Positions 38,301 through 45,490 of a stretch of DNA of 64,000 nucleotides are shown in pieces. Origin of the DNA: Alcaligenes endophyticus (GTDB taxonomy: Bacteria; Pseudomonadota; Gammaproteobacteria; Burkholderiales; Burkholderiaceae_B); NCBI RefSeq assembly GCF_026344035.1, contig NZ_JAPKND010000006.1, forward strand, positions 62,001 to 126,000, written 5' to 3'. Under the pieces are notes generated by a model. It was not told the DNA's origin. It searched no databases and saw only the letters and a program-made list of their open reading frames with translations. The translations under genes were made by a program, and so were the position numbers. Positions within the stretch are counted from its first letter, which is position 1; each line of letters begins with the position of its first letter.

Positions 38301-38915
38301 TGCAAGATCCAGGCCTTCGAAAAGAAAGTCCATTCCGTCTTGTTCCGGCGCATCGACAGCGACAGGCTCGGCGAGGCGCTGCTGGAAAAGCGCCGTAATG
38401 GCCGTATCCGATCCTCGGCCATCGAGGCGAAAGGCATACACGCGTGCACGCAGCGCATTGATATCTCGGCGCATCAACAGGGCGAGCGCCTGTTCGATCG
38501 GCGAGAAATTCGCCTCGTCGGCCACTATTGCGAGGAGGGAATAGGCCCGGGCGGAAAGATGCGCGAGATGATAGCTGGCTGCTGCCATGACGAAATGGAA
38601 ATCGCGGTCAGCTTCGTCGCGATTGCCATTGGCCATAATCGACTCAAGGGCTGTCGCCGCCTGTTCGAATGCGATCCGTGCCTGGTTCGAGTCACCATCG
38701 AGATCTAGAAGGCGTAGCCCGAGCCCAAGCAAGCCATAAGCGTAACTGTGAAGGTCGAAGCTGAGCTGCGGCGAGAAGGCGGGCGCACCAGGTGGAAGAA
38801 CACCGTCACGCCAGATCATTGCGCGCGCCTGACCTCGCGCAATGAGCCTGCCGCGAAAGCCTGCCGTCGCCGCGTCCGTTATAGCGGCTGTGATCGAATC
38901 AGGGGAGGTTGGCAT
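35394..38915 (-). CDS. hamB: HamB-type SF2 helicase of a Hachiman-like defence system
   Basis: Large helicase of 1,173 residues, the effector/sensor ATPase of Hachiman anti-phage systems. An N-terminal helical region of about 300 residues precedes the motor: Walker A LPTSAGKT near residue 330, LVFDEGHMIG (motif II, DEGH) near 430, LSAILP (motif III), and SSPTLAQGLNLSA with VIGRAGRAYVD (motifs V and VI) near 680-700, a Hel308/Ski2-like set. The C-terminal 350 residues are helical and unassigned. Its start overlaps the end of hamA by 17 bases. Base composition is GC-richer than the surroundings, with long antisense open frames, consistent with transfer. Confidence 0.85.
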   Translation of the reverse strand: MPTSPDSITAAITDAATAGFRGRLIARGQARAMIWRDGVLPPGAPAFSPQLSFDLHSYAYGLLGLGLRLLDLDGDSNQARIAFEQAATALESIMANGNRDEADRDFHFVMAAASYHLAHLSARAYSLLAIVADEANFSPIEQALALLMRRDINALRARVYAFRLDGRGSDTAITALFQQRLAEPVAVDAPEQDGMDFLFEGLDLALTDAFFGAFSMFLLGLDRGEHALLDRAIAQLRKNLDICGELNLLPQWWGHRIAIHLLSDLWSNTFHEKIPLLPAGGAAPSWPRLRELFIALLARRPRAEVDLWPSQTEAASRAVDQTDNLVVSLPTSAGKTRIAELSILRCLAGGRRVIFVTPLRALSAQTENTLQRTFGPLGKTISALYGSIGVSGFDEDAIRERDIVVATPEKLDFALRNDPSLLDDVGLLVFDEGHMIGPGEREVRYEVQIQRLLRRQDADQRRIVCLSAILPDGDQMEDFSAWLRRDQPGSPIKNDWRPTRLRFGEVTWNAPTARLNLRVGEERPFVPRFITGTAPPLFVPPKRLRTRLFPDNQQELSLATAWRLVSDGQTVLIYCPERRSVEPFAKVIVDLHSRGALASLLTVDPATLQIAVALGEEWLGPDSDILKCLRLGVALHHGALPTAYRKEVERLLGDGVLKVTISSPTLAQGLNLSATAVVMHSLYRHGEKIKVSEFKNVIGRAGRAYVDVEGLVLYPIFEDTRNRKHDKWVELIEDLGAREMESGLIQLIFSLLSRMHARLGGNLDQLIDYVVNNAAAWTFPEVAGEEANKRERALKEWERYMATLDTAILSLIGEADVPDDQIEAALDNILQSSLWQRRLLRVDDALRAAYRTTLLTRSRHIWMNSTAATRRGYFLAGLGLEAGHALDAIAPEANDLLIQANAALMASDHELAIAAITGIAERVFAFYPFEPDPLPANWRQVLRCWLLGQPLAAIIAGEQADALQFIEGGLVYRLPWAMEALRVRAAANGDVVGMFAQALDDYELGLAVQAVETGTVNRSASILIQAGFNSRLAAIKAVTDTAATFTTGSELRDWLRSPGLAAWSAQANWPTAETRAIWLAFIQEFAPSDNLTWARRDYLGNVQWFAVPAPPGTPVSLFHWNGQPLVLAPDGHAIGLLQHPLNPNRRGVVRATVAMNNGQLDLSYLGPDDLWGG

Positions 38916-39678
38916 TGGCTATGACCCTATCGTAGACGGCCCCGACAAAGGCGGCATGGCCGTCGACGTGCAGACCGATACCCAATTGTCCAATCGGACC
39001 AGGATAGGCCTGCAGCGCCTGCGTGAGCAGAGCCTGCGGGGAGTTTCCAGAGAACGTGAAGAGGAGATGTTTGACGCTCTCGGGCGGGATACCGTGCCGA
39101 TAGAGCGCCTCGTCGATGGCGTCGACGAGCGGTGCGTCGGTGCCTAGTTCCATCAGTCTGGCTGAGATAAAGGACAATGCATGCGACGAGGGAAGGCCGC
39201 CATCCTTATCCAGGCCGCCCCGCGCCTCCTCCAGCGTTTGAGCACGCAGGTTAATGCGGCTCTTGGCTTCTGTTTTCAGGAAACAGAGCCGCTGTGTTGC
39301 CGGATCCAGAAACATGCCGATGACGTCGTCGCCGCGCATCGCCATGTTGCGGTGATCCTTCCAGCGCAGCCGTTTGATTGGCGCGCGATAACCGCTGTGC
39401 GTGTCGATCCATTCTGTAGCGTAGATCTCACCGAGGTCGCCCGATCGGATCTGCGACGTTTGCGGGAGAAGATCGGTGATCATCTGAGCAGCTACGGCCT
39501 TGCCCAACCTCGCAAGCGCGGCCGCGATACGCTCCTCGGCAGCGTAGTGAGCGGGGATAGCCCTGGCCGTCACCTGAATGCCGATCGCAGTGTCCGCTGG
39601 CCGGCCTGTCATGACGCGGACATGATGATTACCTAATGGCGTGTCTGCCGAGTCGCACCAATCATTGAATTGGACCAT
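38899..39678 (-). CDS. hamA: HamA (DUF1837) nuclease of a Hachiman-like defence system
   Basis: DUF1837 protein of 259 residues, the DNA-cutting subunit that HamB holds in check. The nuclease core is visible: GDLGEIYATEWI (Glu84), MRGDDVIGMF (Asp117/118) and LKTEAKSR (Glu137-x-Lys139), a PD-(D/E)XK-type arrangement. The start at 39678 has a strong ribosome site (AAGGAGG); a longer frame to 39864 would overlap the preceding gene and is rejected. It lies 10 bases after the endonuclease gene and overlaps hamB, so the three genes form one operon. Confidence 0.85.
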   Translation of the reverse strand: MVQFNDWCDSADTPLGNHHVRVMTGRPADTAIGIQVTARAIPAHYAAEERIAAALARLGKAVAAQMITDLLPQTSQIRSGDLGEIYATEWIDTHSGYRAPIKRLRWKDHRNMAMRGDDVIGMFLDPATQRLCFLKTEAKSRINLRAQTLEEARGGLDKDGGLPSSHALSFISARLMELGTDAPLVDAIDEALYRHGIPPESVKHLLFTFSGNSPQALLTQALQAYPGPIGQLGIGLHVDGHAAFVGAVYDRVIANANLP

Positions 39679-39688
39679 CTCCTCCTCC

Positions 39689-40621
39689 TTAGCTCGGAAA
39701 AAGGTCGCGAACGCGAAGAAAGGGCATGCCGGTTTCGGCTGCTTTGCGCACCTTCTGTTCAAGAACTTGGTTGAGCGGTATCTCGCGGTCGAGCAACTCA
39801 TAGAGATCGAGGCCGTCCATACAGATAACGCGCTTGCCTCGGCCGAAGGCGATGAGGCCCTCATTCGAGAAGCCGCTGTTGCTCACGAACAGGCCCCGCG
39901 TCCAGGCTGCCTTCTGTTCAATCTTGCCGTGGAACGTATGCAAATCGGCGACGCCAATTGGCTGACTATGCCATTTAGCTTCCAGCAGATAGGTCTCGCT
40001 GCCGAGCTGGAAGCTACCGTCGATCTGCTCACCGCGAAGGCGGAACGGCTCCTGAGCGGCCAAACCGTATGCGTCGAACATTCCCTTGAGGAATCCCTCG
40101 AAGGCAAAACCACGGGCCTGAGCACTGAGCGAGGAGACCTGTAGCAGCTCGGCCTTAATGATAGCGATCTTCTGACGATCGACTGTGGGTTGGAGCTGTG
40201 ATTGGGTTGGCTTCGGAGCCGCACCACCGGAGAGACGATTAATCAAGCCTTGATAGCGCGACTGCGCATTGATTACTGGATCCTTGCCGCCGCTGCGGGC
40301 AAGATAGTCGGAGCGGTGTTCCCAGAGAGCTGTAAGTATGCAAACGGCAGTGGCATCGTCACAGTTCTGTAGGAAATAGCGCAGCCGCTTCCCCTTGGAG
40401 CCACCGTTAGCCGCGTATTTGGGATCGTCAATATTGACCCTTAGCTCCGAGGCAAAAAAATCCGCAAAACTCGTGTCGGAAAAATCGAGCACGAACCCGG
40501 GACCTCGGATGAAATCAACGAGGTCATCTACAAGGCGTAGATCGTTGGATCGTATTGAGTTAATAAATTCACCCCCATTGACGAAAACAAACAGCTTAAC
40601 TAACTCACGCAGCTCTGACGG
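39689..40621 (-). CDS. PD-(D/E)XK restriction-endonuclease-like protein, start codon lost
   Basis: First gene of the hamAB operon. An N-terminal helical domain (ELRELVKLFVFVNGGEFINS, DLVDFIRGPGFVLDFSDTSF) is followed by a Mrr-like nuclease domain; counting from the internal GTG at 40492, the catalytic set is Glu132, Asp158 and Glu171-x-Lys173 in LLEAKW. Family-like sequence continues in frame upstream of that GTG to about 40621, where it begins CCG TCA GAG without any ATG, right at the join with foreign sequence. So the native start codon was probably lost by an insertion. Initiation at GTG 40492 would remove about 43 residues. Possible roles are a third defence subunit or an unrelated restriction enzyme. 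Confidence 0.72.
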   Translation of the reverse strand, partial: PSELRELVKLFVFVNGGEFINSIRSNDLRLVDDLVDFIRGPGFVLDFSDTSFADFFASELRVNIDDPKYAANGGSKGKRLRYFLQNCDDATAVCILTALWEHRSDYLARSGGKDPVINAQSRYQGLINRLSGGAAPKPTQSQLQPTVDRQKIAIIKAELLQVSSLSAQARGFAFEGFLKGMFDAYGLAAQEPFRLRGEQIDGSFQLGSETYLLEAKWHSQPIGVADLHTFHGKIEQKAAWTRGLFVSNSGFSNEGLIAFGRGKRVICMDGLDLYELLDREIPLNQVLEQKVRKAAETGMPFLRVRDLFPS

Positions 40622-41055
40622 CGCTCACGCTCCTGGTCGGCTATCTCACCCGGCTGCAATGCCAGCTCGGCATCGCTTATACCCTCCAGCACATCACGCA
40701 GACGCAACGTGCAGGCAATGAATGGCGGCTCGAACTTGTAGCCGGCAGCGATCATCTCGGCCTCAACTTCCTCGGTAATGAAAAACGGCTCGCTTATGTT
40801 GTCCTGCTTCATACGCTGCGGCTCCGATAGTCGCTGGTCACCCTTTCGGGTTGTGCCACGTTCGGGCTGCACGCATACCTTGTCGCCCTTGCTTATCGGG
40901 CGCAGCGGTAGCTCTACCGCTTCGGGGCTATGCCGTTCGAAGTTCAGGCCAAAAGGAAGGCGCGACGACAGAATCTTGAACTCTCGATCCAACTCGGCTC
41001 CCAGTGCCGAATCCTTGGCTTTTGCCTTGGCAATCAAATCAGTCAGTCTGGACAC
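40600..41055 (-). pseudogene. Site-specific DNA methyltransferase N-terminal fragment, chimeric
   Basis: A 151-residue frame starting with GTG. The first 75 residues (SRLTDLIAKAKAKDSALGAEL, FKILSSRLPFGLNFERHSPE, ISKGDKV) look like the start of a type III-like methyltransferase that should run past 600 residues. After KGDQRL the sequence changes to an unrelated segment (ISEPFFITEEVEAEMIAAGYKFEPPF ... LQPGEIADQERERR), which looks like part of another gene, and it is cut at the junction near 40621. No methyltransferase motifs (DPPY, FxGxG) are present, so it is inactive. It sits 27 bases after the recombinase gene on the same strand. Confidence 0.6.
40612..40622 (-). repeat. Right 11-base inverted repeat of the Hachiman insert
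   Basis: GCTCTGACGGC, the inverted partner of 35330-35340. It coincides with the point where the endonuclease gene loses its start codon and the chimeric methyltransferase frame is cut, which makes a real recombination boundary more likely than chance. Confidence 0.45.
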
Positions 41056-41082
41056 GGAACTTTTTTCTCTCTTCTATCTTCG

Positions 41083-41655
41083 CTATTGATGGCGTGGTTG
41101 CACGACGCCGCAATGCTTGTAAATCGTGGTTCGAGATACTCCATAGCGACGGGCCACGTCAGCCACCTGAATATCGGGGTCACGTAACAGGGCTTTGATC
41201 TCTCTTACCTGCTGTACGTCCAGCTTCGGCTTGCGACCACCGGCGCGACCTCGGGCACGCGCTGCGGCCAGCCCGGCTTGCGTCCGCTCACGGATCAAGC
41301 CACGCTCGAATTCGGCCAGCGCTGCAAACACATGGAAGATTAGCTTGCCCGCTGCGCTGCCGGTTTCGATCTTTTCCGTCAAACTTTCAAAGCCGACGCC
41401 ACGCTGCTCAAGATCGGTCACGACCTGTACCAGGTCGGGCAGGCTGCGCCCGAGACGATCCAGCCGCCAAACCACCAGGGTGTCCCCTGGCCGAAGCGCC
41501 TTGCTGCACTGTTCAAGCTCTGGTCGAGCCGTGTTCTTGCCGCTAGCCGCTTCTTCGTAGATAACGCCGCATCCGGCCTGCTGAAGCGCGTCGCGCTGCA
41601 GGTCGAGGTGCTGATCGTCAGTCGATACGCGAGCGTACCCTATACGTTGATTCAT
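41083..41655 (-). CDS. Serine recombinase, Tn3-type resolvase/invertase family
   Basis: Site-specific recombinase of 190 residues. The catalytic domain begins IGYARVSTDDQHLDLQRDAL with the nucleophilic serine in ARVST, followed by VVWRLDRLGRSLPDL and AEFERGLIRERTQAGL. A C-terminal helix-turn-helix (VADVARRYGVSRTTIYKH) completes the fold, so it looks intact. No transposase is beside it. It may be the resolvase of a decayed Tn3-like element that carried the methyltransferase fragment. A res-type site could lie in the 41656-41800 region but I could not define one. Confidence 0.92.
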   Translation of the reverse strand: MNQRIGYARVSTDDQHLDLQRDALQQAGCGVIYEEAASGKNTARPELEQCSKALRPGDTLVVWRLDRLGRSLPDLVQVVTDLEQRGVGFESLTEKIETGSAAGKLIFHVFAALAEFERGLIRERTQAGLAAARARGRAGGRKPKLDVQQVREIKALLRDPDIQVADVARRYGVSRTTIYKHCGVVQPRHQ

Positions 41656-42194
41656 GGACGCAACCAGGACATTGAAAACTTGACGGATATGTTAACACTT
41701 CAAGGCGGTTCTCACGACGAAAAATTGCAGTCTTTTCATCTGTTCAAAAAACCACCGTTTGCTGAACACGCGTTAACTGCACCCCACACCATTTAACAAA
41801 AACACATACGATGTTTTTTCACCCTATTGTCGATATTTTTTTATTGTTAAATTAATCATTATCGCTGCCATAAAGACCAATTAATTTACAAACACCCTAC
41901 AGACCATAATCTCTAAATACCCATTAAAAAAATACTCCGAAATCCATACCTCCTTACTAATGATCATAGGCGCCTGATCATTTACTATTGCATCCTTCTT
42001 TAGTTACGTCTTAAGCCAGTTTATCCCCCGACTAATTAATGCTACCAATATAGAAGGTCTAACTTGAAATCCTATTTCCCTTTGGTCTATCGTTGCCTTA
42101 ATATCTATCATCGACTAGATTCGGGGCTGCATAGCGGCACGTTGTCACTCCATTCTTTACGATAGACGACCTTTTTCGTGCCCCGCACAACGCA
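41656..42194. other. AT-rich spacer upstream of the recombinase
   Basis: About 540 bases without a convincing gene. Composition changes from GC-rich to AT-rich near 41690. A candidate recombination site or promoter for the recombinase may be present but no clear repeats were found. Confidence 0.35.
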
Positions 42195-42345
42195 ACTCCT
42201 AAAGGCTACACCTTGCCCCACCAAGGCACGCTTATTTGCGCTGAAATCATGGATTATCTCGGCTTATCTGTGAATGATGCTGCAAATATATTCGGAATCT
42301 CGGAGGCCGCGTCAAGGTCTACTTTATCAACAAGGACACTATCCA
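42195..42345 (+). pseudogene. HigA-type antitoxin N-terminal remnant
   Basis: One frame reads TLPHQGTLICAEIMDYLGLSVNDAANIFGIS, which fits the start of HigA/VapI antitoxins (HPGE-x-L-x-EE-x-L, then the helix-turn-helix). After that the frame degenerates (EAASRSTLSTRTLSNEH) and stops. No HigB toxin is next to it. This is a similarity judgement made by eye. Confidence 0.4.
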
Positions 42346-42585
42346 ATGAGCACTAAAAACACTCTCGCCTATCACGATTCCAATGACGACACCCCTTCAT
42401 GGCACTTATATGAAGACGTTTTTGACGAAGAAGCTGTTTATCTATCACTCGAAGGCGTTGCCATAGAGCTCACCGCTCGGGAAGCTGGCAGCAGCACTAT
42501 CACCTTACGCTTGCCGCAAAAAACAGCCACCCAGCTTGGCCTACTAACAGAAAACCGAAAGTTAACAGTTAAAAAAAGCGAATAA
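42346..42585 (+). CDS. Small acidic protein of unknown function in TA region
   Basis: A 79-residue protein with AAGGA 9 bases before the ATG. It is acidic in the first half (DSNDDTPSWHLYEDVFDEEAVYLSLEGV) and basic at the end (TVKKSE), with a beta-like middle (AIELTAREAGSSTITLRLP). The size and charge resemble small antitoxins, but I recognise no family. Its start overlaps the end of the HigA remnant, and the antitoxin fragment follows 25 bases later. Confidence 0.5.
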   Translation: MSTKNTLAYHDSNDDTPSWHLYEDVFDEEAVYLSLEGVAIELTAREAGSSTITLRLPQKTATQLGLLTENRKLTVKKSE

Positions 42586-42610
42586 CGTAAAAAAACAGTA
42601 TTTATTTTCA

Positions 42611-42794
42611 AGGTCACGCCGCAGATGACCTAGTACGCGCATTAGCCTGGCTAGGCCCAGAAAAAGCCAGTAAAGCAATCCGCACCCTCCACACCAAACT
42701 GCCACCCGCCGAAATCAAGGAAGTCGCATCGGCACGCACGCGCTTGCCTACATGGATGGCAAAGGAACTCAGCGCTTTGGTAGCGCATGACTAA
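42611..42794 (+). pseudogene. C-terminal fragment of a second DUF6088 antitoxin (right direct repeat)
   Basis: Encodes DDLVRALAWLGPEKASKAIR and LPTWMAKELSALVAHD before a stop, corresponding to the last 60 residues of the antitoxin at 34459. The DNA is nearly identical to the left copy for the first 85-90 bases and diverges after. The 5' part is missing, cut at about 42610. A few codons of the overlapping toxin start (MTKSVDLSVNTR, then a stop) follow, so the partner toxin is dead too. Confidence 0.85.
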
Positions 42795-42957
42795 GTCCGT
42801 CGATCTCTCTGTCAATACGCGGTAGCAATACGCGCTGGCGACGCGACTTGCAAGATGATGCTTTTGACGACTGTCGAACCTACCATCCAGAGTGATCTTG
42901 TCTAGATAACTTCACACCTCGGGCTACACACAAAAAGTGCCCTCCATTCCTAGCCGT

Positions 42958-43083
42958 TCAAGCGTAAGGCTGGAAGTCGTTGCTGTCTCGGCCGAGTAGC
43001 TGCATCAACTTGGGATGGATAAAGAGTTTTTCCTTACCAAACGCCATTTCGCGCAGCACGCCAAGGCTGACCAGATCATGCTG
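42958..43083 (-). pseudogene. C-terminal fragment of a Fic-family protein
   Basis: About 40 residues, DLVSLGVLREMAFGKEKLFIHPKLMQLL and then RDSNDFQPY before the stop, resemble the winged-helix tail of Fic AMP-transferases. The catalytic HPFxxGNGR part is absent. Sequence upstream of this piece does not continue the family. Recognition is by eye. Confidence 0.45.
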
Positions 43084-43179
43084 CAGTGTTAGTAAGAGTC
43101 CGCAGCACCAGGCTCCGCATACCTCCCTATCAAAGCGCACCAGTCCGAGGGGAAACGAGGTAGCGAGCCCTCCCTGCTT

Positions 43180-44187
43180 CTACCACTGCAGCATGATCTT
43201 GCCGATATGCGTGCTGGTCTCCATCAACGCATGCGCCTTGGCTGCCTCCTGCGCAGGGAAAACTTGGTGGATTACTGGGCGGGCCTTGCCGGATTCCAGC
43301 AGAGGCCACACACGCTCGTACAGTTGACGAGCCAACGCGGCCTTGAACTCAATTGGGCGCGACCGAAGCGTGGAACCGGTGATGGTCAGCCGCCGTTGCA
43401 TGATCAGCAATGCATCGATGTTGGCCTGCTTGCCACCCAAATCAGCAATGAGCACCAACCTGCCTTCTTCGGCGAGCAACCCCAATTCGCGTGCCACGTA
43501 GTCGCCGGCTACCATGTCCAGAATCACGTCAACCCCCTTGCCTTCGGTGAGCCGATGAACCTCTTCGACAAAATCTTGCTCGTGATAGTTGATAGCGTGT
43601 GCCCCCAGCTTTTCGCAGGCCGCACACTTTTCAGCATTGCCTGCGGTGGCGAATACCCGATGACCGAACGCCCGGGCGAGTTGAATGGCGGTAACGCCGA
43701 TTCCGCTAGAGCCGCCGTGCACCAACAGCGATTCAGATGTGCCTTTGGCGGTAGCGCCAAGGCGTCCGCGTTCGAACAAGTTACCCCACACGGTGAAGTA
43801 ATTTTCCGGGAGCGCTGCCGCTTCAATAAGCGTCAGCCCCTTGGGAACGGGCAGACATTGGAGCAGCGGTGCCACCGCGTACTGTGCATAACCGCCACCA
43901 GTGAGCAACGCGCAAACGGAATCGCCGAGCTTAAGACCGAACGGGTTGTCGCCACCGAAGTCTCCCCCGACCAGCTCGCCGGAAACCTCTAATCCAGGCA
44001 GGTCGGATGCACCAGGGGGCGCAGGGTAATTGCCTTGGCGCTGAGCGACATCCGGACGATTGACCCCTGCGGCAGCGACCTTGATTAGTACTTCACCCGG
44101 TCCGGGGCACGGGATCGCACGCTCGGTTGGCTGCAGCGTGTCAGCTGCACCGGGTTTGGTAATTTCGATTGCTTGCATGGTATGCAT
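43180..44187 (-). CDS. Zinc-independent NAD(P)H quinone oxidoreductase (QOR/PIG3-like)
   Basis: Medium-chain dehydrogenase/reductase of 335 residues without the zinc ligands. The N-terminal GroES-like domain (PGPGEVLIKVAAAGVNRPDVAQRQGNYP) precedes the Rossmann part (HGGSSGIGVTAIQLARAF, then GVDVILDMVAGDY). AAGGA precedes the ATG at 44187; a second ATG three codons in is an alternative. GC-rich and flanked by gene fragments on both sides, it is probably acquired cargo of the island. Substrate unknown; quinones or reactive carbonyls are typical. Confidence 0.9.
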   Translation of the reverse strand: MHTMQAIEITKPGAADTLQPTERAIPCPGPGEVLIKVAAAGVNRPDVAQRQGNYPAPPGASDLPGLEVSGELVGGDFGGDNPFGLKLGDSVCALLTGGGYAQYAVAPLLQCLPVPKGLTLIEAAALPENYFTVWGNLFERGRLGATAKGTSESLLVHGGSSGIGVTAIQLARAFGHRVFATAGNAEKCAACEKLGAHAINYHEQDFVEEVHRLTEGKGVDVILDMVAGDYVARELGLLAEEGRLVLIADLGGKQANIDALLIMQRRLTITGSTLRSRPIEFKAALARQLYERVWPLLESGKARPVIHQVFPAQEAAKAHALMETSTHIGKIMLQW

Positions 44188-44394
44188 GGGGATTCCTTGT
44201 TGGTTTTGACAACTGGGTCAACTTCAGCCATTCAAGGTTGAAGAGATATGGATGCAAGATTTTACAGTGCTTTGTAAAGTCCGTAGTAAGTACTTCTTTT
44301 TTGGCATCATGCTTGCTTATTCAACAGCCTCACTGCACTCATCAATCATACTAGCCCAGTCTTGCAACCAAGTGCTCGCGGTACGTCTTAAATC

Positions 44395-44649
44395 ATGCAG
44401 TCCGAGTCATATCTCGATGGCAGTACAAAATCTGATCCAGCACTATTAGCAGCAGCATTAGGCGATATCGCCCGCGCCCGAGGCATGACTCAACTAGCGC
44501 ATGACACCGAGCGAGCTATCTCCAGAAAGCCTTTCTGGAAAGCGTACGCCAAGCTCCGATACACTATCAAAATCATCCACGCCCAAGGCTTTAAGCTCAA
44601 GGTAGAGCCTACTACGCCTAGACGTGCAGCAAGGTGGCAGCAACGGTAG
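44395..44649 (+). pseudogene. HigA-like addiction-module antidote, frameshifted
   Basis: DPALLAAALGDIARARGMTQLAHDT is the classic start of the helix-turn-helix antidote family partnered with RelE-type toxins. The next piece reads correctly only in other frames (ASYLQKAF, SGKRTPSSDT), and the original frame returns for TIKIIHAQGFKLKVEP. So at least two compensating indels scramble the recognition helix, and the N-terminal part is shortened. No toxin gene precedes it. The 3' end overlaps the opposing SGNH gene by 32 bases. Confidence 0.7.
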
Positions 44650-45259
44650 CCAATGCTTTGCCCAACACCACATGTTGCTCGGCATCAAGATGCACCCCAT
44701 CAACAACGCTTGATGTGACGACGGTACTTGAGTCGAAGAAATGGCAGTCTATCTCTTGGCAAACCTTCTCATAGGCAGCAGCCAGGCCCACGCACTTGTG
44801 CTCTCCCCCTGCGAACTTGGGTGCAATCGGGCCTTTGGGTGTACAAATGGGCGGCGGCGCCACAACCAAGACTGGTGGCACGGGCATGTTTGGTTCAATC
44901 GGTGCACCACGAATGGCACAGATCAAAGCAGCGATGCCTTGTGAGGAATGCCACGCGTTGTGTTCATGCATGGATTGAAAGTCATTGGTGCCAAGCATGA
45001 GCACGACAAGCGCCAACGGCGAGTGGATTTCAATACGTTGAGCCAAGCCTACAAGACCATTTCTGCCGGGTTTGTAAGGATCATCCCAAACCGTGCGACG
45101 GCCGTTCAAACAATCTTCAATAATACGAACTCTTTTTCCGGAAGATAAGAGCCTGTTTTCCATGACGCCCGGCCAACGCTGATCAAAGGGCAGCCGTTGG
45201 CGCGTCGTGGGAATGATGCCCCAGGATAGCGAGTCTGAATAAACAAGAATTTGATGCAT
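44618..45259 (-). CDS. SGNH/GDSL-type hydrolase
   Basis: Esterase-like hydrolase of 213 residues. Block I is YSDSLSWG with the nucleophile Ser10, the block III pattern is VLMLGTNDF, and block V is VDGVHLDAEQH with the catalytic Asp and His. Block II Gly is in the GLVGLAQ region. No signal peptide is seen, so it is cytoplasmic. The closest-sounding group is arylesterase/TesA-like proteins of proteobacteria, but the substrate is not deducible. Confidence 0.88.
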   Translation of the reverse strand: MHQILVYSDSLSWGIIPTTRQRLPFDQRWPGVMENRLLSSGKRVRIIEDCLNGRRTVWDDPYKPGRNGLVGLAQRIEIHSPLALVVLMLGTNDFQSMHEHNAWHSSQGIAALICAIRGAPIEPNMPVPPVLVVAPPPICTPKGPIAPKFAGGEHKCVGLAAAYEKVCQEIDCHFFDSSTVVTSSVVDGVHLDAEQHVVLGKALATVAATLLHV

Positions 45260-45490
45260 CGCAGCCTCCGATAGTAGGCTCTAATGTAATGTATCCCGCA
45301 GAATGTGCAATATAAGTTATTGCTGCGGTTGCACCCTTAACCTAGCCAAAAATGCAATTCACAAGCCGCAATATAAAAAACACCCAAGAACACCGTGCTC
45401 CCTTGACCCAAACCAAGAAGTTGGCCTTTACTTAAAAGGAAGATGTACAACAGCCAGTGGGGTTGATGTTTGCATGACAGGAGCAATAAG

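Noticed and set aside
39679-39864. Upstream extension of hamA
   Set aside because: Overlaps the endonuclease gene in another frame; the AAGGAGG site points to 39678.
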